Assembly: GCA_945861435.1 (NCBI GenBank)
Contig: CAMAUX010000006.1
Coordinates: forward strand, 62,001-126,000
DNA length: 64,000 nucleotides
Direction of reading: 5' to 3'
Source: Chthoniobacter flavus
Lineage (GTDB): Bacteria > Verrucomicrobiota > Verrucomicrobiia > Chthoniobacterales > Chthoniobacteraceae
In this document: positions 1-6,931 of the stretch, one piece after another
Layout: each line of letters starts with the position of its first letter
Numbering within the stretch: position 1 is the stretch's first letter
The notes under the pieces: generated by a model
What the model saw: the letters and a program-made list of their open reading frames with translations, nothing else
Databases searched by the model: none
Told to the model about the DNA's origin: nothing
Translations under genes and position numbers: made by a program

Positions 1-270
1 TCGCTGTGTCACGTCGCGAACATCTCCCACCGGATCGGACAGCAGGCGTCTCAGGCGGAGATTCGCGAGAGAATCAAAGGCAACCACGACACCACCGATG
101 CCTATGAACGCATGCTCGCGCATCTGGATGCCAATGGAGTGGACACCCGCAACGACAAACTCATCCTCGGCGAGGCTCTCAGCCTGGATCCGCAAACACA
201 GCGCTTTGTGGACAATGATCGCGCCAACGCCCTGCAAAAACGCGCCTGCCGAGCGCCCTTCCACTTTTGA
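1..270 (+). CDS. Gfo/Idh/MocA-family oxidoreductase, C-terminal part only
   Basis: An open frame runs in from the window edge and ends at TGA 268-270, giving the last 89 residues. The segments LCHVANISHRIG, LDANGVD and ALSLDPQTQRFV match the C-terminal segments LCHTGNISYQLG, LEANGVN and FLTMDPATEKFV of the oxidoreductase at 10011-11519, so this is the tail of a paralogue. Family members are NAD(P)-dependent sugar or inositol dehydrogenase-like enzymes, often exported by Tat in this phylum. It is followed 19 bases later by the alpha/beta hydrolase and is probably the leading gene of that operon. The catalytic N-terminal half is outside the window, so the substrate cannot be guessed. Confidence 0.85.
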   Translation, partial: SLCHVANISHRIGQQASQAEIRERIKGNHDTTDAYERMLAHLDANGVDTRNDKLILGEALSLDPQTQRFVDNDRANALQKRACRAPFHF

Positions 271-289
271 CCCCCGGCACTTTCGGCCC

Positions 290-1537
290 ATGAAAACACG
301 ACGCCAATTCATCGCCACCGTCGCCGCGTCCGCTGCGGTTTCCTCGCCCATCGGCGCGCTCGCTGCAGAACCAAAAGCCGTGCTTAAGAACAGCGGCACG
401 CTCTCGGGAAGGAACGGGCCGGAGTTTGGATCCGTGAATGCGGTGATCCAGAAACTCAAAGGCGGGCCGGATCTGCCGTTGTCGTTTTTGCATCCCGATC
501 ACCACGACCTCGCTGCATGGAAAGCCATGGGACGCGCGAAGATGCTGGAACTGTTGCAATACGCGCCCGCGAAGTGCGACCCGAACGCGGAGGTTGTCTC
601 GCGCAAGGACTGCGGCGACTACATCCGCGAGGAGGTGTGCTTCAACACGACGCCCGTGCTGCGCGTGCCCGCGACTGTCTTGATTCCAAAGAGCGCCAGG
701 CTCCCCGCGCCCGCCGTCGTCGCGCTGCATTCCCACGGCGGCTACTACATGTGGGGCCGCGAGCGCGAGGTCGAGACGAGCGACGCGATTCATCCGACGC
801 TCAAAGAAATGCGCGAGCGCGGCTACGGCGGCAAGGCCTACGGCATCGAGCTGGTGCGGCGCGGCTACGTGGTCATTGCCATCGACATGTTCTACTGGGG
901 CGAGCGCCGCGTGGTGCTCGACGATGATCCGCCGGAGTGGAAAGCGCGGTCGCTCACGCTGAGCGATGAGGACGTGAAGGCCTATCACACCCGCTGCAAC
1001 CGCGATGAGGAATTCATGGCGAGGACCCTGTGTTGCGCCGGCGTGAGCTGGGCGGGAATCATCGCGTGGGATGACATCCGCACCGTGGACTACCTCGTCA
1101 CGCGGCCCGATGTGGATCCGAATCGTATTGCCTGCGTCGGACAAAGTGTTGGCGGCCTGCGCAGCTCCTATCTTGCCGCGCTGGATGATCGCATCAAGGC
1201 GGCCGTCGTGAGCAGTTGGATGTGTTCTTTTCCCAATCAGCTCGCGGCTCACATCCGCGGCATCGGCTTCACCAAAATCATCCCCGGCATGTATCACCAC
1301 ATGGATCATCCCGACATCGCCTCGCTCGCGATGCCCAAGCCACTGATGGTCATCAATGGCTCGCAAGATCGCCTCTTTGAACTCGCCGGCGTCCACGCCT
1401 CACACGAGAAGATCGCCCAGTGCTACGCCAAAGCCGGCGTCCCCGCACACTTCAAGAGCATCATCGAGGATGCACCGCACCAGTTCAACGCCGGGCGCCA
1501 GGCAGATGCATGGGCGTGGTTTGAGAAGTGGGTTTGA
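290..1537 (+). CDS. Secreted alpha/beta hydrolase (dienelactone hydrolase / acetyl-xylan-esterase-like), Tat signal
   Basis: The protein has 415 residues when started at ATG 290. The longer frame from 98 overlaps the upstream gene and lacks a sensible N-terminus, whereas 290 gives MKTRRQF followed by an Ala-rich stretch ending ALAAEP, a typical Tat signal. The mature part has the alpha/beta-hydrolase layout: an HSHGG oxyanion-type loop near residue 150, a GQSVGG nucleophile elbow near 285 and a PHQF histidine near the C-terminus. Such proteins cleave esters on carbohydrates or small molecules outside the cytoplasm; the substrate is not evident. It sits between a MocA oxidoreductase and an epimerase in the same direction, suggesting sugar or sugar-acid catabolism. 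Confidence 0.88.
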   Translation: MKTRRQFIATVAASAAVSSPIGALAAEPKAVLKNSGTLSGRNGPEFGSVNAVIQKLKGGPDLPLSFLHPDHHDLAAWKAMGRAKMLELLQYAPAKCDPNAEVVSRKDCGDYIREEVCFNTTPVLRVPATVLIPKSARLPAPAVVALHSHGGYYMWGREREVETSDAIHPTLKEMRERGYGGKAYGIELVRRGYVVIAIDMFYWGERRVVLDDDPPEWKARSLTLSDEDVKAYHTRCNRDEEFMARTLCCAGVSWAGIIAWDDIRTVDYLVTRPDVDPNRIACVGQSVGGLRSSYLAALDDRIKAAVVSSWMCSFPNQLAAHIRGIGFTKIIPGMYHHMDHPDIASLAMPKPLMVINGSQDRLFELAGVHASHEKIAQCYAKAGVPAHFKSIIEDAPHQFNAGRQADAWAWFEKWV

Positions 1538-1572
1538 ATCGCGAATGAATTCCGTCCGCCATCGCAATCTGC

Positions 1573-2601
1573 ATGGATCCCATCCACACCCTTGATGAAC
1601 TCGAGGAAGCCCTGAGTCGCCCCACTGCGGGTGTGCTGGACACGCTGCTTGCGCTGGAGGGCGATGTCATGGTGCTCGGGGCCGGGGGCAAGATGGGGCC
1701 AACGCTCGCGCGAATGGTGCGGCGAGGCTTGAATGAGATCGGCCATGCGCAGAGACGGGTGATTGCTGTGTCGCGCTTTTCCTCGGCGAACGCTGCTCAA
1801 TCGCTCCGGCTGCATGGCGTGGAAACGATCGCGTGCGACCTCACAGATCGTGACGCGGTGGCTGCGCTGCCGGAGGCCTCCAATGTGATCTTCATGGCGG
1901 GACAGAAGTTCGGCACCAGCGAGGCGCCGGAGCTGACCTGGGTGATGAACACGCTGGTGCCAGCCATCGTGGCGGAGAGGTTTGCGAAGTCGCGCATCGT
2001 GGTGTTTTCGACCGGCTGCGTGTATCCGCTGGTGCCGGCGGATGGACGGGGCTCACGGGAGCAGGATGTGCTGGGGCCTTCTGGGGAGTATGCGAACTCG
2101 TGTGTGGGCCGTGAGCGGGTGTTCACGCACTTTGCGAAGCAGCACGGCACGCGCGCACTGATGTTCCGGCTCTGCTACGCCATCGATCTGCGCTACGGCG
2201 TGCTGTGTGATGTCGCCTTGAAGGTGGCGAAAGGTCTGCCCGTGGATGTGACGATGGGCGCGGCGCATGTGATCTGGCAGGGCGATGCGAATGCGCGTGC
2301 GATTCAATCCCTCGCGCACACGGCGACACCGCCGCCCGCGCTGAATGTCACCGGCATCGAGCGCGTGTCGATCTGCTGGCTGGCGCACCGCTTTGGTGCG
2401 CTGCTGGGGCGGCCGCCGGTCTTCACGGGCAAGGAGGGCGGGACCGCGTGGCTTTGGGATGCGACACGCTCGTATGAGCTGTTCGGACCACCCATGGTCT
2501 CGCTGGAGGACATGATCGAAGCAACCGCGCAATGGCAGCGGCAGGGCGGGGCGACGCTCGGCAAGCCCACGCATTTTGAAACCACGGACGGACGATTTTA
2601 A
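1573..2601 (+). CDS. NAD-dependent epimerase/dehydratase family protein
   Basis: This 342-residue extended short-chain dehydrogenase has the nucleotide-binding loop GAGGKMG near residue 35, a beta-strand ending VIFMAGQKFG, and an STGCVYP segment followed by the catalytic-type tyrosine region SGEYANSCVGRE. It is cytoplasmic, with no signal peptide. Family members epimerise, dehydrate or oxidise nucleotide sugars or sugar acids. It lies 35 bases after the esterase and 2 bases before the GNAT gene, so it is almost certainly co-transcribed. The GKMG variant of the Rossmann loop occurs in several uncharacterised epimerases of this phylum; the exact substrate is unknown. Confidence 0.88.
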   Translation: MDPIHTLDELEEALSRPTAGVLDTLLALEGDVMVLGAGGKMGPTLARMVRRGLNEIGHAQRRVIAVSRFSSANAAQSLRLHGVETIACDLTDRDAVAALPEASNVIFMAGQKFGTSEAPELTWVMNTLVPAIVAERFAKSRIVVFSTGCVYPLVPADGRGSREQDVLGPSGEYANSCVGRERVFTHFAKQHGTRALMFRLCYAIDLRYGVLCDVALKVAKGLPVDVTMGAAHVIWQGDANARAIQSLAHTATPPPALNVTGIERVSICWLAHRFGALLGRPPVFTGKEGGTAWLWDATRSYELFGPPMVSLEDMIEATAQWQRQGGATLGKPTHFETTDGRF

Positions 2602-2603
2602 GC

Positions 2604-3071
2604 ATGAAGATACGACTCTACCAACCGAGTGACCTTGATGAACTGAAGCGCATGACGGTCGAGGGCTTCGAGGGCATCGCCATTGACCAAAATGTTGAGC
2701 GCGCGCTCGGAGTCCTGGGCAAACACGACTGGCGGTGGCGCAAGGCGCGGCATGTGGATGAGGATATCGCGGCCAATCCCGACGGCGTCTTTGTGGCGGA
2801 GGAGGATGACAAGGCGCTCGGATATATCAGCACGCGCCTCGACCGTGAGGCGGGCAAGGGGCGCATCCCGAATCTCGCCGTGGACAAGGCGGCGCAAGGT
2901 CGTGGCATCGGGCGGCAACTCATCGGGCATGCGCTGGACTACTTCCGCCGCGAGGGCATGGCCTTCGCGATGATCGAGACCATGGCGAACAATCCCATCG
3001 GTCAGCATTTATATCCGTCGTGTGGTTTCGTCGAAGCAGGGCGGCAGATCCATTATGCAATGAAACTATGA
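2604..3071 (+). CDS. GNAT-family N-acetyltransferase
   Basis: The protein has 155 residues, the usual size of a single GNAT domain. The acetyl-CoA pyrophosphate loop is visible as AAQGRGIGRQLI near residue 97, after a beta-strand ending GRIPNLAVD; the C-terminal NPIGQHLYPSCGFVEAGRQ is the classic GNAT motif B region. It begins 2 bases after the epimerase stop, and its TGA overlaps the ATG of the aldolase (ATGA), so translation is probably coupled. It may acetylate an amine on the compound the cluster processes, but nothing in the sequence identifies the acceptor. Confidence 0.9.
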   Translation: MKIRLYQPSDLDELKRMTVEGFEGIAIDQNVERALGVLGKHDWRWRKARHVDEDIAANPDGVFVAEEDDKALGYISTRLDREAGKGRIPNLAVDKAAQGRGIGRQLIGHALDYFRREGMAFAMIETMANNPIGQHLYPSCGFVEAGRQIHYAMKL

Positions 3072-4132
3072 ATGCAGAGCTGCGCCAACAACTGCACCAC
3101 GGCCTCGCTATCCCCGCGCATCCGCTCGCGCTCACATCGTCGCGCAAGCTCGATGAGCGGCGGCAGCGCGCACTGACGCGTTACTACATCGCCTCGGGAG
3201 TGGGAGGCATCGCGGTCGGCGTGCACACCACGCAGTTCGCGATTCGCGATGCGCGGGTGGGCTTGTTTAAGCCGGTGCTGGAACTTGCCGCGGAGGAGAT
3301 GAATGCGGCTGCGGCTTCGGCCTCATCGGATTCGCCTGAATCCAAAACCACTTTCTCCAACCGCCTCGTGTGCATCGGCGGGGTGTGCGGCGTGACCGCA
3401 CAGGCAGTCGCTGAGGCGGAATTGCTGCATGAACTCGGTTATCACGCGGCGCTGCTTAGTCTCGGTTCGATGTGTGGCGCCGATGAGGATGCGTTGATTA
3501 CCCATTGCCGCGCCGTCGCAGAGATCATGCCGGTTATCGGATTCTACCTCCAGCCCAACGCCGGCGGACGTGTGCTCAACCACGGCTTCTGGCGTCGGTT
3601 TGCAGAGATCAAAAACATCGTCGCCATCAAGATCGCGCCCTTCAATCGTTACCAGACACTCGATGTCGTCCGTGCGGTGATCGAGGCCGGTCGCGATGAC
3701 ATCGCGCTCTACACAGGCAATGACGACAACATCATCGCCGACTTCCTCACGCCGTTTCGCATCGCGGGCAAGGAGCGCCGCATCGTGGGCGGTCTGCTCG
3801 GTCACTGGTCGGTAGGGACGAAACGCGCGGTCGGGTTGCACGACCGCTGCCGGTCTGCCGATGCCACGCCGGAACTGCTGCGTCTCGGAGTCGAGGTCAC
3901 CGATTGCAACGCCGCCTTTTTCGATGCCGCCAGCGGCTTCCGCGGTTGCATCGCTGGTCTGCACGAAGTCCTCCGCCGTCAGGGTCTCCTGGAGGGCATC
4001 TGGTGCCTCGACGAACACGAGATGCTGAGCCCCGGTCAGCTCGCTGAGATCGACCGCGTTTATCGCGCCTACCCCCATCTCCACGACGACGACTTCATCA
4101 ACGCACATCGCGATGAGTGGTTGAGATCCTAA
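3068..4132 (+). CDS. Dihydrodipicolinate synthase / N-acetylneuraminate lyase family aldolase (DapA-like)
   Basis: The protein has 354 residues from ATG 3068, which overlaps the GNAT stop by four bases; an earlier in-frame ATG at 3020 lies inside the GNAT gene and is unlikely. It shows the DapA-family TIM barrel: a Schiff-base lysine in IVAIKIAPF (Lys188), an upstream catalytic-type tyrosine in VIGFYLQPN (Tyr160), and SGVGGIAVGVHT near residue 43. It is about 50 residues longer than true DapA (near 295), partly through an insertion around residues 75-95. Family members cleave or form pyruvate-linked sugar acids. With the adjacent epimerase and MocA oxidoreductase it probably acts in sugar-acid breakdown rather than lysine synthesis. 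Confidence 0.85.
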   Translation: MNAELRQQLHHGLAIPAHPLALTSSRKLDERRQRALTRYYIASGVGGIAVGVHTTQFAIRDARVGLFKPVLELAAEEMNAAAASASSDSPESKTTFSNRLVCIGGVCGVTAQAVAEAELLHELGYHAALLSLGSMCGADEDALITHCRAVAEIMPVIGFYLQPNAGGRVLNHGFWRRFAEIKNIVAIKIAPFNRYQTLDVVRAVIEAGRDDIALYTGNDDNIIADFLTPFRIAGKERRIVGGLLGHWSVGTKRAVGLHDRCRSADATPELLRLGVEVTDCNAAFFDAASGFRGCIAGLHEVLRRQGLLEGIWCLDEHEMLSPGQLAEIDRVYRAYPHLHDDDFINAHRDEWLRS

Positions 4133-4191
4133 CCGCACCACCCCTGCCAAACCATGAAACGCATGCCTCCCCTCATGGCCCTCCGCCTCAC

Positions 4192-4420
4192 GCCGCAGCG
4201 CTGCGCGATAAGCTGCATCTGCGCGCAGGCTCCATGCTCGAAGCCGAAATCGTTGGGGATAGGATCGAACTGAAGCAGGTCACTCCGAAGAGCTTCATTA
4301 TGCGGGGGCAGGGACGGCCTGCCGCTCGTGATGGGCAGGGAAGGATTCGATGCCGCAAAGACGGTGCGAGAGATGTGCAGGGACCACGCAGCGAGACTGC
4401 AGGCTTCATTTGAGAAGTAA
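4192..4420 (+). pseudogene. Frameshifted AbrB/MazE/VapB-type antitoxin remnant
   Basis: Translation from 4192 gives ALRDKLHLRAGSMLEAEIVG followed by DRIELKQV, the swapped-hairpin DNA-binding core of AbrB-type antitoxins. The frame then breaks near 4295-4310; the following frame continues with GLPLVMGREGFDAAKTVREM and ends at TAA 4418-4420, which is the usual toxin-binding tail. The upstream strand (normally ending RGQVTLPK) is also missing. This is a decayed toxin-antitoxin antitoxin with at least one frameshift. It abuts a PIN-like stub downstream. Confidence 0.6.
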
Positions 4421-4421
4421 C

Positions 4422-4538
4422 CGTTTTAACGACACCTCCGTGCTGGTGGCACCGATCACCGGAACTCAAACCTTCATTTCCGAATGGCGCGCCCGCATGG
4501 CGAAGAGGGCCCGCGTCACGGATGCCGGCGGAATCTGA
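4422..4538 (+). pseudogene. PIN-domain (VapC-like) toxin stub
   Basis: Directly after the antitoxin remnant the frame reads FNDTSVLVAP, matching the first beta-strand and catalytic Asp of PIN-domain nucleases (usual form FxDTSVLVA). It then runs into about 27 residues with no PIN features and stops at 4536-4538. No start codon is left in a sensible place. The position after an AbrB-type antitoxin supports a vapBC-like origin, but the recognisable part is only about ten residues long. Confidence 0.4.
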
Positions 4539-5512
4539 GAGACGTCACGCGCCTTCATGAGAGGGAAGAATGCGGCCCCCCCCGGTGCGAAAGTCACGTC
4601 GACGCTTCTCTCTCAAAGCTTGGTGCCGTTGCTTGCCTTCACCCCGCCCAGGCCTGCCGAGATCGCCCCTGCCTTGCGCGAGAGCGAATCGCGAGGCGTC
4701 AGCGGGACCACAATTTGCAACTTTAACGACCACTCACCATGGTCCGCAGCCTGAAAGGCTGTGACGGGAAGATCGCCGACAGCGCGCCGTTCGCCCGCGT
4801 CTGGCAATGGGTCATCGGCCACCCCAGCGAGCATCACATCACCACCGTGAACGGCGCGCCGATGGATGTCCACCACCCCGCCGAAGCGGCGCCCAGCGAA
4901 ACCGACGGCAAGTTGGCGACGCCCAGCGAAGTGGGCATCTGGGTCAGCGCCACCGCTGGCAATCGCCGGAGCCATCGGAACGCGCGACAGGCGTCTCACC
5001 TTGCTGTATTCGGACTATGTCAGCGAAGCCGGCAGGCTCGTGAACCAAGCGTCGGTGTCCGCCGACGGCGGCAAGTTGTGATCCGAGGCGCGGGGAACCA
5101 CAACCGGCGTCACCTCCGCGCCCGGCCATCTCGCACCAGTCGGCGTTGGCCGCATGGCACTCGTGCGGAATCGCGTGGAAAAGAAGCGCACCGCACTGCA
5201 CCTCGCTCTGTCCGCCGAGCAGGGCAAAACCAGGACGCCATCCATGAACATGACGCAGGGGACGACCTGCGGAGCACTTACCCTTTGTCATTGCGATCGA
5301 CGGCGGCGAGCTCTGGATCGGCTACCACAACGATCCCAAAGGTTGGAGCTCCCCCCGGGGCCGCCACCTCCGCGTTTCCGTGTCGGCTGCGATGGAGGAT
5401 GTGGGAGGATGAATGCCAGCGTCAGCACGGGGGAAATCGATCCGCCCAAGGACCGAGAGCACCATGAAAATCGAAATCGACGCTTTCATATTTCATGGTA
5501 GCGTGGCTCGTG
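4539..5512. other. Gene-free stretch of about 970 bases with unassigned coding debris
   Basis: No intact gene is visible. Short protein-like pieces appear on the plus strand in different frames, for example TLLYSDYVSEAGRLVNQ near 5000-5050 and FVIAIDGGELWIGYHNDPKG near 5285-5345, each soon ended by stops. They look like fragments of one or more degraded genes of unknown family. The stretch joins the toxin-antitoxin remnant on the left to an intact DUF4143 ATPase on the right, consistent with a decaying insertion region. Confidence 0.4.
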
Positions 5513-6646
5513 ATGATCGTCCGTCCCGCTCTTGCCAAGGCTATCCAAACGGCTCTCAAACGGAGCCGCGTCGTGGCGCTCGTCGGGCCAAGGCAGTGCG
5601 GCAAAACCACGCTGGCGCGGGATCTGTTGAAGGCAGACTCCCCGGCGTATTTTGATCTGGAAGATCCCGTCAGTCTTGCCCGCTTGGAGCAGCCGAAGAC
5701 CGCTCTGGAAAACCTGCGTGGCCTTGTCGTCATCGACGAGGTGCAGCGTCGGCCGGATCTCTTCCCGGTGCTCCGAGTACTGGCAGATCGACGGCCGCTT
5801 CCGGCCCGATTCCTCATTCTTGGCAGCGCCAGCCCGGACCTGTTGCGGCAGTCATCCGAGTCGCTGGCCGGGCGCATGGAGGTCATTGAGGTCAGCGGCT
5901 TCTCGCTGGTGGAAGTGGGTGCGCCGAAGCAGCCAGCGCACTGGTTTCGCGGCGGCTACCCGCTGAGTTATCTGGCTCGCAACGAAGCCGACAGTCAGGC
6001 TTGGCGGAAGAATTTTGTCCGTACATTTGTGGAGCGCGACATGGCTGCTTTCGGACTGAACATGCCGCCTGCAGCCATGCTCCGCTTTTGGACCATGCTG
6101 GCTCACTATCATGGTCAGACTTGGAATGCTTCTTCCATGGCAGCGAGTCTCGGCGTCTCAGCACCCACATGTCGCACCTACTTGGACGCGCTCAGCGGTG
6201 TGTTCATGGTGCGCCAGCTTCAGCCTTGGCATGAGAATCTTGGCAAACGCCAGGTGAAGGCTCCCAAGATCTATTTCCGCGACAGTGGCCTCTTCCACAC
6301 GCTCAGCCACATCCGCAGCGCCGACGAATTGCACACGCACCCGAAGCTCGGCGCGTCCTGGGAAGGCTATGCCATCGAAGAAGCGATCCGGCACCACGCA
6401 CCGGATGAGGCCTACTTCTGGGCCACGCACAATCGGGCCGAGCTGGATCTGCTTCTGATGAAAGGCGGCAAGCGTATCGGCATCGAATGCAAGCGCGCCG
6501 ATGCTCCCAAACTGACCCCTTCGATGCGCATCGCGCAGGACGATCTGAAGCTGGATCACCTCTACGTTTACTACCCTGGCAGTCAGCGATACGTACTGAG
6601 TAAAGGAGTGACCGTTGAGCCCCTGGCTGCGCTGGCAACGAAGTGA
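5513..6646 (+). CDS. AAA-type ATPase with C-terminal DUF4143 domain
   Basis: Started at ATG 5513 (MIVRPALAKA) the protein has 377 residues, the usual size; an ATG six codons earlier is possible. It has a Walker A motif GPRQCGKTTLA near residue 26, a Walker B segment LVVIDEVQRRPDL near 75, and the C-terminal DUF4143 signature KAPKIYFRDSGLFHTL followed by a PD-(D/E)XK-like pocket (ELDLLLMKGGKRIGIECKRA). Proteins of this family are widespread accessory ATPases of unknown role, often in mobile or defence-rich regions. It stands alone here, next to toxin-antitoxin debris. Confidence 0.93.
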   Translation: MIVRPALAKAIQTALKRSRVVALVGPRQCGKTTLARDLLKADSPAYFDLEDPVSLARLEQPKTALENLRGLVVIDEVQRRPDLFPVLRVLADRRPLPARFLILGSASPDLLRQSSESLAGRMEVIEVSGFSLVEVGAPKQPAHWFRGGYPLSYLARNEADSQAWRKNFVRTFVERDMAAFGLNMPPAAMLRFWTMLAHYHGQTWNASSMAASLGVSAPTCRTYLDALSGVFMVRQLQPWHENLGKRQVKAPKIYFRDSGLFHTLSHIRSADELHTHPKLGASWEGYAIEEAIRHHAPDEAYFWATHNRAELDLLLMKGGKRIGIECKRADAPKLTPSMRIAQDDLKLDHLYVYYPGSQRYVLSKGVTVEPLAALATK

Positions 6647-6931
6647 TTGTCGGCGATCCGCAAGCAGGCTCGATACGCCGGTGTGCATCGCCTTTTGGAA
6701 GAGCCGGATCCTGGAGAGTGGGAATACTGTCCTGTGAATGCGCTGGTGAGTTGGGCATCACACCCGGGTTTTTAGCTTCAGCGTAAATGCCTTTACGTAA
6801 TTGCGTCGCAGATTGTCGTGAACGCATGGCGGTCCCGGGTGTATTCACGCACTGAGCTTCAATGACAGAAGGATGGGGGTTGAAGAATCCATCCGGCTCT
6901 TCCCCCCCCTCGCCTGTTCCCGCTCTTCCTC
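6647..6931. other. Intergenic region with a small palindrome
   Basis: No gene is seen in these 285 bases. The perfect inverted repeat CGTAAA-TGCC-TTTACG at 6782-6797 could be an operator or small hairpin in front of the DUF4838 gene; nothing else supports a regulatory role. Confidence 0.3.

Noticed and set aside
4739-5467. Open frame of 242 codons on the plus strand in the debris region
   Set aside because: No motif, no ribosome-binding site, and protein-like pieces switch frames; counted as debris.
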